A DNA stretch of 64,000 nucleotides from Nitratireductor basaltis (GCF_000733725.1 NZ_JMQM01000001.1:1984001-2048000), one strand, 5' to 3'. Numbered from the stretch's first letter, positions 1 through 10,061 are shown. A program made the numbers and translations. The notes: generated by a model not told the origin, from the sequence alone.

Positions 1-671
1 TTCAGATATCCTTTTACTGCCGGAACCGCACCGGCCGTTGCACCCACCACCGGTTCTGCCAGGAAAGCCATGACACTGTCTGCGCCCAGCTCGAGGATCT
101 TTGTCTCCAGCTCATTGGCCGCGCGCAGACCGTATTCTTCCTCGCCTTCGCCCGGCTTCTGGTAGCGATAGGCATAGCAGGGGCCGATGTGGTGCGTTTC
201 GACAAGAAGCGGCGCAAACTGCGCGCGGCGCCACTCATTGCCGCCTGCTGCCAGTGCACCAAGCGTGTTGCCGTGGTAGCTCTGACGCCGTGCAATGATC
301 TTGCTGCGCTGCGGCTCGCCCTTCTCCACGAAATATTGCCGCGCCATCTTCAAGGCCGCCTCATTGGCTTCGGACCCGCCGGAGACGAAATAGGCATGGC
401 TGATGCCGGAGGGTGCCTTCTCAACCAGCAGGGCCGCAAGTTCCTCCGCCGGTTCATTGGTGAAGAATCCGGTATGGGCATAGGCCATCTTCGCGGCCTG
501 GCTGCTGATGGCTGCGATGATGTCGGGATGGCCGTGCCCCAGGCACGAAACCGCCGCGCCGCCGCAGGCATCGATGTAACGCCGTCCGTCCTGGTCGATG
601 ATCTCCACGCCCTGGCCGCCTACAGCAATGGGCAGTTTTCCACCAATCTGGCGATGAAGTATGCGCGTCAT
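1..671 (-). CDS. Class III (aspartate) aminotransferase family protein, C-terminus cut by window edge
   Basis: About 223 codons of a fold-type I PLP enzyme of the class III (omega) aminotransferase family run off the left edge, so the PLP lysine is not visible. Visible family features are the cofactor phosphate-binding segment SGGSEANEAALKMARQY, the following YHGNTLGAL segment and the AEPVVGATAGAVP stretch ahead of the PLP aspartate region. The ATG at 671 is preceded by GGGGAG at a good distance. It diverges from a beta-keto acid cleavage enzyme about 100 bp away. Together they suggest a pathway that deaminates an amino-acid-like substrate and cleaves the resulting keto acid (inference). The substrate cannot be read from the sequence. 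Family confident, specificity unknown. Confidence 0.9.
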   Translation of the reverse strand, partial: MTRILHRQIGGKLPIAVGGQGVEIIDQDGRRYIDACGGAAVSCLGHGHPDIIAAISSQAAKMAYAHTGFFTNEPAEELAALLVEKAPSGISHAYFVSGGSEANEAALKMARQYFVEKGEPQRSKIIARRQSYHGNTLGALAAGGNEWRRAQFAPLLVETHHIGPCYAYRYQKPGEGEEEYGLRAANELETKILELGADSVMAFLAEPVVGATAGAVPAVKGYL

Positions 672-788
672 GAGCGACTCCCCAAGGCTCGGCAGAGCCC
701 CTGATTTTCTCCCGCGTTCGACGCATTGCGCCAGCGGGCAAGCGCGAATAGACGAGTGTATCAGATGATGCAACGTGGCAACCGCCCG

Positions 789-1658
789 ATGACTGATGCA
801 GAAGGGGACAAGTCTTTGCGCCTGAACGAGAAGAAGCAGGCAGCCATCGCCGTTGCACCCAATGGCGGACGGCTGGCCAAGACCCGACACCCGGGCGTTC
901 CGATCACACCGGAGGAACTCGCAGCCTGTGCATCGGCATGTCTGGATGCAGGTGCCGCCATGTTCCACATCCATGTGCGCGACCGGGACCAAAGGCACCT
1001 GCTTGATGCGGACGCCTATCGCGAAGCCCTCCGCGCAATTCGAGCTTCCGTCGGCGACAGATTGGTCCTTCAGATCACCACCGAGGCGCTGGGCATTTAC
1101 GAGCCTGAGTTTCAAGCCGAGATCGTGCGGCAGGTTCGGCCTGAAGCAGCGTCTCTCGCGCTGCGTGAATTCGTGCCGGATGCCGGCCACGAGAAGAGCT
1201 TTGCAGATCTGCTCGCATTCATGGCGCGGGAGAAAATCACGCCCCAGATCATTCTCTACAGCCCAGAGGAGGCTGTTCACCTGCAAGCCCTGATTCAACG
1301 CGGCGTCGTGCCGTTCAATGACCTGCCGGTTCTATACGTGCTCGGTCGCTATACGCAGGGGCAACGCTCGGCGCCAATTGACCTTCTGCCATTTCTTGGC
1401 GAACGGCAGCCAGACTTTTCGAACTTCATGGTTTGCGCCTTCGGACCGCAGGAAGCAGCTTGCGTTACATCGGCGGCCTTGCTGGGCGGGCACGTGCGCG
1501 TCGGCTTCGAAAACAACACGCTGTTGCCGGATGGCAGCGTCGCCGAGAGCAATGCACAGACAACGATGGTGGTAGCCGACACGCTTGAAAGCCTCGCCAT
1601 CGCAACCTGCTCCGCAGACGCGCTTCGCAGTGATTGGCAAAAACTGCTGCAGCCTTGA
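789..1658 (+). CDS. Beta-keto acid cleavage enzyme (BKACE, DUF849 family)
   Basis: This is a TIM-barrel enzyme of the DUF849/BKACE family, whose members condense a beta-keto acid with acetyl-CoA and split it into acetoacetate and a CoA ester. The prototype is Kce, the 3-keto-5-aminohexanoate cleavage enzyme. Diagnostic features are the N-terminal IAVAPNGGR strand, the zinc ligands in HIHVRD (His60 and His62 from this start) and a late GFENN segment carrying the third-ligand glutamate. About 289 residues, slightly short of the usual size. The start is uncertain: the frame is open to a TTG at 726, with ATGs at 765, 768 and 789, and none has a strong Shine-Dalgarno. The divergent aminotransferase is the likely functional partner. 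Substrate class cannot be assigned. Confidence 0.87.
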   Translation: MTDAEGDKSLRLNEKKQAAIAVAPNGGRLAKTRHPGVPITPEELAACASACLDAGAAMFHIHVRDRDQRHLLDADAYREALRAIRASVGDRLVLQITTEALGIYEPEFQAEIVRQVRPEAASLALREFVPDAGHEKSFADLLAFMAREKITPQIILYSPEEAVHLQALIQRGVVPFNDLPVLYVLGRYTQGQRSAPIDLLPFLGERQPDFSNFMVCAFGPQEAACVTSAALLGGHVRVGFENNTLLPDGSVAESNAQTTMVVADTLESLAIATCSADALRSDWQKLLQP

Positions 1659-1678
1659 TGAGCGTGCGGGTACCGGAA

Positions 1679-1714
1679 CAGGGCACGCGACCTCTGTCGA
1701 GGCCGCATGCCCTG
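1679..1714. terminator. Stem-loop between the converging BKACE and adhesin genes
   Basis: CAGGGCA at 1679-1685 pairs with TGCCCTG at 1708-1714, and an inner CCTC/GAGG pair lies in the loop. It sits in the 82-bp gap between two converging genes, a usual place for a bidirectional terminator. No T-tract follows on either strand, so intrinsic termination is uncertain. Confidence 0.4.
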
Positions 1715-1740
1715 CCATTTCTGCTTCGGGAGAAAGTGGA

Positions 1741-4700
1741 TCAGCTTATCAGGGTCTGCTGCTCCACCCAGAGCGTGGCCGATCCCGAAGTGTAGACATC
1801 ATAGGTGCTGTCTCCAACCACCTGATCCGATCCCGTATCGGTGAAGCCTGCGGCATGAACCTGATCTCCGGTATTGCCGTCGATCCGCAACAGCCCGTTG
1901 TCGGACATGTCCAGCACATCCTGCTCGGTAATAGTCAGCTCATTGTTGCCCGACCCCGTTAGGTCCACGACATCGATACCCAATATGCTGAACTCGTCCA
2001 GCGCAGTCATGTCGATGTGGATACCGCCGCCTGAGAGGATCAGAGTGTCCTCGCCTTCACCACCATCAATGCGCTTGAAAGCGGTGTCTGCGACGATGAA
2101 GTGATCATCTCCACCATAGCCAAGCAATGTATCCGCTCCTCCGCCACCGGTGATCTTGTCGGAGGACGCGCCGCCGGTAATCCAGTCATCGGCATTGGTG
2201 CCCTCCAACACCATCCACTGGGAGGTGCGACTTGTGCCGTAGATGAGGTGCGCTGTTCCAGGAGTACCGCTTGGTCTGGGTGCACCTAACAGCAGATCGT
2301 CGAACCCGTCGCCATTAACATCACCCGCAGCGGTGACCGATTTGCCGGCATGTCCGGTTTTGCTTCCCGAAGCACGCCCCACGACCTTGAACCCATCCTG
2401 AGTGGACAAGTCAGTTACATCAACTGTACCCAAACCTCCGCTCTTGCCGTAGATGATGTATGCGGAACCGGTCCCTGAACCCTTCTCGTCGGAATCCGGG
2501 ACACTGACAATAATGTCATCCAACCCGTCCCCGTCCACATCGCCCGCTGACGAGACTACTGCACCCAATTCGCCTTCGGCGAGCACGCCTCTGATTTCGG
2601 TGCCCTGTGCGGGTGTGAGTGTGCTCAAATCGATGCTGCTCAGACCTGCACCGCCGAAGATCACGTAGGCGCTCCCGGTATCGGTGCCATTGTGGTCGGT
2701 CCCGGGCGCACCAATGAGGAAGTCCTCAATGCCATCACCGTTAAAATCGCCGGCGCTGGATACGGATGCGCCCAGACGGTCACCCGCAGCCAGACCACTT
2801 ACCTTGAAGCCGTCACTCGCAGAAAAACTTGAAAGATCAATGTCGGCCCAACCCGTGGATTTGCCATAGACGATGTAGGCAGCACCGCTTGCTGTGCCGT
2901 TGGGGTCCTGTCCGACAGCACCTATGAGGAAGTCGTTGAACCCGTCGCCGTTGACGTCACCGAGAATGGAAACAGACTCTCCCAGAGTGTCACCAGCCAG
3001 ATCACCGGTAATGCGAATGCCATCTGCCGGTGAGAGCGTATTGAGAGCGATATTGGAAGACGTTCCTGCCTTGCCGAATACGAGGTAGGCTGCACCTGCA
3101 TTGGCGCCTCCTCCAGCGTTTTTCGTAGCGCCAAGGAGCATGTCATCGATACCATCACCATTCACGTCGCCTGCCGATGACACCGAAGACCCGGTCTGGT
3201 TGAACCCGGAATTGGTCAAAGTGTATCCGTCGGTGGCTGGCATGCTGGATATATTGAAGTTAGTATGTCCAGCCTTTCCATAGATCACATAGGCTCGGCC
3301 AGCCTCGGAATTCGCCGTACCGTAGCGATGTGCCCCAACAAGGAGGTCGGCTAGGCCATCACCGTTCAGGTCACCGCTACCGGAGATGGAAAAGCCGAGA
3401 TAGTCATACTCGCTTTCGGCGCGCACGCGGAACCCTTGATCCACAGTCAGTGCGCCAAGGTTCAGTCCATCCAGGCGTTCGCCTTCCTTCCCGTAGATCA
3501 CGTAGATCGCACCCGCGTTTTGACCCACGGCATCATTGCCGTAGCCGCTCAGAACAAAATCGTCGATCCCGTCCCCATTGAAGTCGCCAATATTGCTCAA
3601 GTACCGCCCCACTAGATCATCGGCGTTCTGGCCTACAAACTGCGCGTCGTGTATCAATCCGAGGTCATCCACGCGATCGACAATCGAGATCGTGCGCGCC
3701 TCTTCAGAGTACAGGCCATTGATGCCGGTTATTCTCGCGGTGATGTCTGCGGTCATACCTCCTGTCAGGGAGGAAATATCGATCACATCGCTTTCCCAGA
3801 ACCCGCTAGCGTCAGCAGCAACTGACGAAAGAGGTGCACCATCAAGAAAAAATTCTACGATGGCACCCGGGTCGGCTTGCCCGGACAACTGGAAGTCTTG
3901 CGCATGAGTGACGTAGTCGTCTGCCACTTCATAGTCGTTCGACATCGCTTCGAGCGTGAGGAATGGCGTGGTGGTATCGACAGTTACCTCGAAGGGTGTA
4001 GAATTGGCTGAGGTATTTCCCGCAATGTCTGTCTGCGCTGCAACCACCTCCCATCGTCCGTCCGCCATGGCGGTGAAATTCTCGAACTCCCACGACGTCC
4101 CGGTTGTGATGGCGACGTCGCTGAAGTTCTCGACCGCGTTGCCCAGTTCGTCATAACGGGTCAGCGTCAGGACCACCGTCGCTCCGTCTTCACAGGTACC
4201 TGCGAAGCTCGGCGTATCATCACTGGTGATAAAGTCGCCCTGCACACCTGTATCATCGGAAAAGCTGTCGATGGTCGGGGGAGCCACGACAGTGTCCACC
4301 GTCACCGGGAGGCTGTTGGAGACCGTCGAGACATTGCCTGCAATGTCGGTCTGGATCGCCGTCGCCGTCCATGTTCCGTCAGCCAGATCAGCCGGCGGGG
4401 TGAAGGACCACGAGCCGCCGGCCACCGTTGCCGTGCCCGTAATGGTGCCACCAGCACCATCATCAAGCGTGATTTCGACCAGTGCGCCGTCTTCGCCCGT
4501 ACCGGTGAAGGTCGGTGTGGCGTCATTGGTGATGCCATCGGCCGGGTCAGCGCCCGTGTCATCGGTGAAGCTGTCGATAGTGGGCGGGGCCACGACAGTA
4601 TCAACAGTGACGGGGAAGCTGTTCGACGGAACCGACACATTGCCGGCAATGTCAGTCTGGATCGCGGTCGCCGTCCAGGTGCCATCGGCCAGATCGGCAG

Positions 4701-7700
4701 GCGGGGTGAAGGTCCAGGAACCGCCGGTTACCGTTGCGGTGCCCGTGATGGTGCCGCCAGCGCCATCATCAAGCGTGATCTCGACCAGCGCGCCGTCTTC
4801 GCCCGTACCGGTGAAGGTCGGTGTCGCATCATTGGTGATGCCATCGGCCGGGTCAGCGCCCGTGTCATCGTTGAAGCTGTCGATAGTGGGTGGAATGATG
4901 GTCGTGTCCACCGTCACCGGGAGACTGTTCGACGGACCGGATACATTGCCCGCAATGTCGGTCTGGATGGCGGTCGCCGTCCAGGTGCCGTCAGCCAGAT
5001 CAGCCGGCGGGGTGAAGGACCACGAACCGCCTGTCACCGTCGCGGTGCCTGTGACCGTACCACCTGCACCATCATCAAGCGTGATTTCGACCACCGCCCC
5101 CTCTTCACCCGTGCCGGTGAATGTGGGTGTGGCATCATTGGTGATGCCGTCAGCGGGATCAACGCCGGCATCATCACTGAAGCTGTCGATAGTCGGCGGG
5201 ATGATGGTCGTGTCGACTGTCACCGGGAACGGAGGTGTAGACGGACCCGACACATTGCCCGCAATGTCCGTCTGAATGGCCGTCGCCGTCCAGGTGCCAT
5301 CGGCCAGATCGGCAGGCGGCGTGAAGGTCCAGGTGCCGCCTGTGACCGTTGCTGTGCCCGTGACCGTGCCACCTGCATCATCGTTCAGCGTGATCTCTAC
5401 CACCGCGCCTTCCTCACCGGTGCCGGTGAAGGTGGGTGTGGCATCATTTGTGATGCCGTCGGCCGGGTCCACGCCCGTATCATCGCTGAAGCTGTCGATG
5501 GTTGGCGGGATGATGGTCGTATCCACCGTTACAGGGAATGGAGGTGTCGAGGGAGCCGAGACATTGCCTGCAATGTCGGTCTGGATCGCCGTCGCCGTCC
5601 ATGTGCCATCGGCCAGATCAGCCGGCGGAGTGAAACTCCACGATCCGCCTGTCACCGTTGCGGTGCCGGTTACGGTTCCGCCTGCACCATCATCAAGCGT
5701 GATCTCGACCAGAGCACCTTCCTCGCCCGTACCGGTAAAGGTCGGTGTAGCATCATTGGTGGTGCCATCGGCCGGGTCGGCGCCGGTGTCATCGGTGAAG
5801 CTGTCGATAGTGGGTGGAACGATGGTCGTGTCCACGGTCACTGGCAAACTGTTCGACGGACCCGACACATTGCCTGCAATGTCCGTCTGGACGGCCGTCG
5901 CTGTCCATGTGCCGTCAGCCAGATCCGCAGGCGGGGTGAAGGTCCACGAGCCGCCCGTCACCGTTGCCGTGCCGGTTACGGTTCCGCCTGCACCATCATC
6001 AAGGGTGATCTCGACGGTTGCGCCCTCTTCGCCGGTTCCGGAGATGGTTGGAGATGCGTCATTGGTGATGCCGTCATTCGCATCCGCGCCCGTGTCATCG
6101 GCAAAGCTGTCGATGGTCGGTGGATCGATCATGCTGTCGACCGTTACCGTCAGCGGAAGGGATGGCGGTGAAACGGGATTTCCCGCGACGTCCTGCTGCG
6201 TGGCTGTGACGACATAGGTTCCGTCCGGCAGCACTGTTGCGGAGTGATCGAGCGTCCAGTTGCCATTGGCATCCGCTGTGCAGGTGCCGATGATATCCAC
6301 GCCGGTATAGACCGTAACTGTCGCGCCGGGTTCGGCCGTGCCGGAGAATATCAGCGTGTTGTCGCTGGTCACGCCATCTCCCACCACGCCCGTATCATCG
6401 GCGAAACTGTCGACGGTGGGAGGCTGGGATGGCAAGGGCGTCAGTCCGCCGCCATTCGTATCCACCGTCACGTCCAAAGGCAGCGAGGGGGCAGATGGCG
6501 GATTGCCCGCGACGTCCTGCTGCGTGGCCGTGACCTGATGCTCGCCGTCACCGAGGATCGTGCCTGTGTGATCGAAGGTCCAGGTGCCATTGACATCGGC
6601 GACAACACTTCCTGCCTCGACCCCGTCGATGGAAACGGTCACGATCGCCCCGGCCTCTGCGGTCCCCGAGAACATCAGGGTCGCATCATTGGTGATGCCG
6701 TCGCCTTCGACACCGCTGTCATCGGCGAAGGTGTCCACCGTCGGCGGTGCCGAAGGAGCAGGTGTTGCCCCGCCGCCATTGGTGTCGACGGTCACACTCA
6801 TCGGGTTGGACGCAGCCGATGGCGGATTGCCGGCCATGTCCTGCTGTGTCGCGGTGACAACGTAATCCCCGTCAGGCAGGACCTGGGCGCTGTTGTCGAA
6901 GCTCCAGCTGCCATCTGTCCCCACCGTCGTCGTGCCGATCGGTTGGCCGTCGATATGGACCGTCACAACCGAACCTGCCTTGCCTGTGCCCGAGAAAACG
7001 AGTGTCGCGTCGTTGGTGATGCCGTCGCCCACCACGCCCGTATCGTCCGCGAAGCTGTCAACGGTCGGGGGCGCGGATGGCTGAGGCGTGGCTCCGCCGC
7101 CATTGGTGTCTATCGTGAGATCAAGGGGCGCAGAGGGCGCCGAAGCCGGATTGCCGGCTGCATCACCCTGTATCGCGGTAATGCTGTGATCCCCATCGGG
7201 CAGCACGGTGGCCGTATGGTCGAACGACCAGTCGCCATCAGCATCAGCCATGGTGGTGCCGACTTCGACGCCATCCACGAAAACAGTGACAGTCGCACCG
7301 GGTTCGGCTGTGCCGCCAAAGATCAGGGTCGCGTCATTGGTAAGACCGTCTCCCACAATGCCGCTATCATCTGCAAAGCTGTCGACCGTGGGTGGCGCTG
7401 ACGGCTGGGGCGTGTCACCACCTCCATTCGTGTCGACTGTCACATCCAATGGCGCGGATGCTTCAGAAGGCGGATTGCCGGCGACATCCTGTTGCGTTGC
7501 CGTCACCGAATGAAGACCGTCGGGCAGGATGACAGCTGTGTGATCGAGGGTCCAGTCCCCATTGGCGTCGGCAAGAGCCGTGCCGATTTCCACATCGTCG
7601 ATGAACAATGTCACCGTCGCGCCCGGTTTGGCCGATCCAGCGAATACCAGCGTTGCATCATTGGTGATGCCGTCGCCGATGACCCCGCTATCCATGGCAA

Positions 7701-9825
7701 AACTGTCCACGGTCGGCGGTGCAGATGGCGCAGGCGTTGCGCCTCCGCCATTCGTATCGATGGCAAGCTTGAGAGGGGCAGATGGTGCGGAGGGCGGATT
7801 TCCGGCAGCATCCTCCTGCGTGGCGGTAATCACATGCGCACCGTCGGGAAGCACTGTCTGCGAGTGATCCAGGCTCCAGGTCCCGTCAGCACCGACAGTC
7901 GCCGTACCGATTGGTTCGCCATCGACATGGACCGTAACCGTGGACCCGGCCTCGCCAGTGCCGGTGAAAACCAGTGTTGCATCATTGGTGATCCCGTCTC
8001 CGACAATTCCACTGTCATCCGCGAAGGAATCAACCGTGGGCGGAGCGGAAGGCAGGGGTGTTTCACCGCCACCATTCGTGTCCACCGTCACCTGAAGCGG
8101 CGCTGATGCTTGCGAGGGCGGATTGCCCGCAACGTCCTGCTGCGTGGCGGTGATGGAATAGGTGCCATCCGGAAGCACGGTTTGCGAGTGGTCAAGCGTC
8201 CAGTTTCCCTGAGCATCGGCGAGAGCGGTGCCGATCTCCAATGCGTCGAGGAAAACCGTTACCGTCGAGCCGGGTTTTGCGGTTCCTGCAAAGACGAGTG
8301 TTGCATCGTTGGTGATGCCATCACCGATGATGCCGCTGTCGGTTTCGAAACTTTCCACGGTGGGAGGAGCGACAGGCAGTGGCGTTTCTCCGCCGCCATT
8401 GGTGTCCACCGTCACTTCAAGTGGAGCAGATGGTTCCGATGCGGGATTGCCTGCGGGGTCCGTTTGGGTCGCGGTGATCGTATAGGTACCATCGGGCAAT
8501 ACGACAGCGGAATGATCGAAGCTCCAGCTTCCATCCTCCTGGACCGTTTGGGTTCCCACCGGTTCACCGTCAATGAACAGTTCTATAGTGTTCCCGGGTT
8601 CGCCGGTGCCGCTGAAAATCAGTGTCGGATCATTCGTGATCCCGTCTCCCGGCACACCGTTGTCATCAGCAAAACCGTCGACGGTTGGGGGAGCAGAGGG
8701 CCTGGGGTCGGTGCCTCCACCATTTGTGTCGACCGTCACCTCCAGGGGTGCAGAATGATCGGAGGCCGGATTGCCTGCGATATCCTTCTGGGTTGCTGTA
8801 ATCAGATAGGTATCATCTGCCAGCACCGTGTCGGTATGGTCCAGGCGCCAGCTACCGTCCGCAGCCACCGCGATCTCGCCAATGGCTGTGCCGTCGATAT
8901 AGACAGTGACGATGGAGCCGGGTTCGCCCGTGCCCGAGAAGAACAATGTCGCATCACTCGTGATGCCGTCCCCAACCGTGCCCGTATCATCCGCAAAAGC
9001 GTCCACCGTGGGCGGAGTTGAAGGAAGCGGATTTGCGCCACCTCCATTGGTATCGATTACCACGTCAAAAGGTTCTGACGGCGTCGAAACTTCGCCGGAA
9101 GAGGTTTCCTGCGTGGCGGTAAAGCTGTGCGTACCGTCGGCAAGAAGCTCCCTGAGTTCCACACTCCACCGACCGTCAACAACGGTCCCATATCCGACGA
9201 CCTCCCCGTCGAGATAGAGGGTGATGACCGTGCCGTCCGGCTCGCTGGAGGTACCCATGATGGTGGGCATGTTGTCATTCGTGACGCCATCCCCGGGGAG
9301 GCCACTGTCTGGTGCAACTTCGACCAGCTTCGGTGCTTCCGGGATCCGTGCGGGCGGCGCAGCGCCGCCGTCATCATCGTCGCTCAACAAGATGGCCGCG
9401 CCAGCGGCACCGGCAGCGCCAAGGCCAAGCAGGAGGGGCGCCGTCAATCCGCCAAGACCGCCGAAGCCGGCAAAACCGGCGTTGGAACAGGCTTCATCCA
9501 GAACGATCTCGTTCAGGACGCCCGGCAGATCGTCCGCAAAGCCAAGATGCACGAAACAGTCGCTGTCGTCGTCGAGCAGATGCAATTCAGGACGGGCGGC
9601 CTCTTCGTCTTCCTCGAAGAAATCGACAAGCACGACAGTCCCGCCGCTGTCCAGATAAAGCACCAGATCATCGCCGCTGCGCTGAAAGTCCTGTATTTCA
9701 CCGCGTCGCACATGCAGACGCGTGATCGCCAAACCGCTCACATCGAAACTGGGCTGCGCACCGGTAAGCGTCGCCTGCTTTGCCTGATTGTCGGAGGGCG
9801 TGGTGAATTCGAGGAGGATATCCAT
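1741..9825 (-). CDS. Giant Ig-like/FG-GAP repeat adhesin with RTX-like C-terminus, probably type I secreted
   Basis: About 2694 residues starting at the ATG at 9825, preceded by GCAGGGAACG; the frame stays open further upstream. Residues 1-110 resemble the prefix domain of BapA/LapF-type adhesins, then a Gly/Ala-rich hydrophobic stretch (about 112-150) ends in DDDD. About 18 Ig-like repeats follow. Ten class A units of roughly 108 residues (about 167-1230) mostly begin PPTVDSFADD and end VDTNGGG. Six class B units of 100-103 residues (about 1230-1847) begin PPTIDSF and contain DDGAGG. Two divergent units come next. Seven FG-GAP/integrin-alpha-like repeats (about 2070-2500) carry GDxNGDGxDD calcium loops. 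The end (about 2540-2595) has RTX-like nonapeptides (GGGGADTLLGYGGDD) and a tail typical of type I substrates. There is no Sec signal peptide. Role in surface attachment or biofilm is inferred; no type I exporter genes are in the window. Confidence 0.93.
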   Translation of the reverse strand: MDILLEFTTPSDNQAKQATLTGAQPSFDVSGLAITRLHVRRGEIQDFQRSGDDLVLYLDSGGTVVLVDFFEEDEEAARPELHLLDDDSDCFVHLGFADDLPGVLNEIVLDEACSNAGFAGFGGLGGLTAPLLLGLGAAGAAGAAILLSDDDDGGAAPPARIPEAPKLVEVAPDSGLPGDGVTNDNMPTIMGTSSEPDGTVITLYLDGEVVGYGTVVDGRWSVELRELLADGTHSFTATQETSSGEVSTPSEPFDVVIDTNGGGANPLPSTPPTVDAFADDTGTVGDGITSDATLFFSGTGEPGSIVTVYIDGTAIGEIAVAADGSWRLDHTDTVLADDTYLITATQKDIAGNPASDHSAPLEVTVDTNGGGTDPRPSAPPTVDGFADDNGVPGDGITNDPTLIFSGTGEPGNTIELFIDGEPVGTQTVQEDGSWSFDHSAVVLPDGTYTITATQTDPAGNPASEPSAPLEVTVDTNGGGETPLPVAPPTVESFETDSGIIGDGITNDATLVFAGTAKPGSTVTVFLDALEIGTALADAQGNWTLDHSQTVLPDGTYSITATQQDVAGNPPSQASAPLQVTVDTNGGGETPLPSAPPTVDSFADDSGIVGDGITNDATLVFTGTGEAGSTVTVHVDGEPIGTATVGADGTWSLDHSQTVLPDGAHVITATQEDAAGNPPSAPSAPLKLAIDTNGGGATPAPSAPPTVDSFAMDSGVIGDGITNDATLVFAGSAKPGATVTLFIDDVEIGTALADANGDWTLDHTAVILPDGLHSVTATQQDVAGNPPSEASAPLDVTVDTNGGGDTPQPSAPPTVDSFADDSGIVGDGLTNDATLIFGGTAEPGATVTVFVDGVEVGTTMADADGDWSFDHTATVLPDGDHSITAIQGDAAGNPASAPSAPLDLTIDTNGGGATPQPSAPPTVDSFADDTGVVGDGITNDATLVFSGTGKAGSVVTVHIDGQPIGTTTVGTDGSWSFDNSAQVLPDGDYVVTATQQDMAGNPPSAASNPMSVTVDTNGGGATPAPSAPPTVDTFADDSGVEGDGITNDATLMFSGTAEAGAIVTVSIDGVEAGSVVADVNGTWTFDHTGTILGDGEHQVTATQQDVAGNPPSAPSLPLDVTVDTNGGGLTPLPSQPPTVDSFADDTGVVGDGVTSDNTLIFSGTAEPGATVTVYTGVDIIGTCTADANGNWTLDHSATVLPDGTYVVTATQQDVAGNPVSPPSLPLTVTVDSMIDPPTIDSFADDTGADANDGITNDASPTISGTGEEGATVEITLDDGAGGTVTGTATVTGGSWTFTPPADLADGTWTATAVQTDIAGNVSGPSNSLPVTVDTTIVPPTIDSFTDDTGADPADGTTNDATPTFTGTGEEGALVEITLDDGAGGTVTGTATVTGGSWSFTPPADLADGTWTATAIQTDIAGNVSAPSTPPFPVTVDTTIIPPTIDSFSDDTGVDPADGITNDATPTFTGTGEEGAVVEITLNDDAGGTVTGTATVTGGTWTFTPPADLADGTWTATAIQTDIAGNVSGPSTPPFPVTVDTTIIPPTIDSFSDDAGVDPADGITNDATPTFTGTGEEGAVVEITLDDGAGGTVTGTATVTGGSWSFTPPADLADGTWTATAIQTDIAGNVSGPSNSLPVTVDTTIIPPTIDSFNDDTGADPADGITNDATPTFTGTGEDGALVEITLDDGAGGTITGTATVTGGSWTFTPPADLADGTWTATAIQTDIAGNVSVPSNSFPVTVDTVVAPPTIDSFTDDTGADPADGITNDATPTFTGTGEDGALVEITLDDGAGGTITGTATVAGGSWSFTPPADLADGTWTATAIQTDIAGNVSTVSNSLPVTVDTVVAPPTIDSFSDDTGVQGDFITSDDTPSFAGTCEDGATVVLTLTRYDELGNAVENFSDVAITTGTSWEFENFTAMADGRWEVVAAQTDIAGNTSANSTPFEVTVDTTTPFLTLEAMSNDYEVADDYVTHAQDFQLSGQADPGAIVEFFLDGAPLSSVAADASGFWESDVIDISSLTGGMTADITARITGINGLYSEEARTISIVDRVDDLGLIHDAQFVGQNADDLVGRYLSNIGDFNGDGIDDFVLSGYGNDAVGQNAGAIYVIYGKEGERLDGLNLGALTVDQGFRVRAESEYDYLGFSISGSGDLNGDGLADLLVGAHRYGTANSEAGRAYVIYGKAGHTNFNISSMPATDGYTLTNSGFNQTGSSVSSAGDVNGDGIDDMLLGATKNAGGGANAGAAYLVFGKAGTSSNIALNTLSPADGIRITGDLAGDTLGESVSILGDVNGDGFNDFLIGAVGQDPNGTASGAAYIVYGKSTGWADIDLSSFSASDGFKVSGLAAGDRLGASVSSAGDFNGDGIEDFLIGAPGTDHNGTDTGSAYVIFGGAGLSSIDLSTLTPAQGTEIRGVLAEGELGAVVSSAGDVDGDGLDDIIVSVPDSDEKGSGTGSAYIIYGKSGGLGTVDVTDLSTQDGFKVVGRASGSKTGHAGKSVTAAGDVNGDGFDDLLLGAPRPSGTPGTAHLIYGTSRTSQWMVLEGTNADDWITGGASSDKITGGGGADTLLGYGGDDHFIVADTAFKRIDGGEGEDTLILSGGGIHIDMTALDEFSILGIDVVDLTGSGNNELTITEQDVLDMSDNGLLRIDGNTGDQVHAAGFTDTGSDQVVGDSTYDVYTSGSATLWVEQQTLIS
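4265..6130 (-). repeat. Class B Ig-like tandem repeats, about 6 units of 300-309 bp
   Basis: These are more homogeneous coding repeats in the adhesin. Units share a PPTIDSF-type start, an aspartate-rich DPADGITNDATPTFTGTGEE-type segment and a WTATAxQTDIAGN core. DNA identity between neighbours looks high by eye, so the copy number could vary by recombination and could be mis-assembled from short reads. The antisense strand is open over long stretches here, which is a by-product of repeat composition. Confidence 0.85.
6130..9330 (-). repeat. Class A Ig-like tandem repeats, about 10 units of roughly 324 bp
   Basis: These are coding tandem repeats inside the adhesin. Units recur about every 322-324 bp, for example at about 7040-7070 and 7362-7392, each with a PPTVDSF-type start, a GDGITNDATL segment and a DTNGGG-x-TP linker. 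They are diverged at DNA level, so purifying selection on the protein fold fits better than very recent duplication. Confidence 0.85.
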
Positions 9826-10061
9826 AGAAACGTTCCCTGCAGACCCTGCATGGTCTTCTTGAACGCCCCCACTTCGAAACCTGAGATATGGCGATAGCCA
9901 CTTCACCCGGCACCCTGACTCACAAAGGTTGCATTTTCGTTTATAAACTGATCGCAGGTTGAAATCGCATCTGCCGACTTGCACCGAGGGGGCCGATGGG
10001 CCAAATCATGGATAACGGTTACACCGGCTGCCTCATCGGCAGCCTTGTCGGGAGTGGTTCG

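Noticed and set aside
4226-6217. Long plus-strand open frames opposite the adhesin repeats (349 and 313 codons)
   Set aside because: They mirror the Ig repeats, have low-complexity Ser/Val/Pro-rich products and no start signals; they arise from repeat codon composition.
4265-9330. Regular repeats resembling a CRISPR array at low resolution
   Set aside because: The unit is 300-324 bp, coding and in frame, with no short direct repeats and unique spacers.
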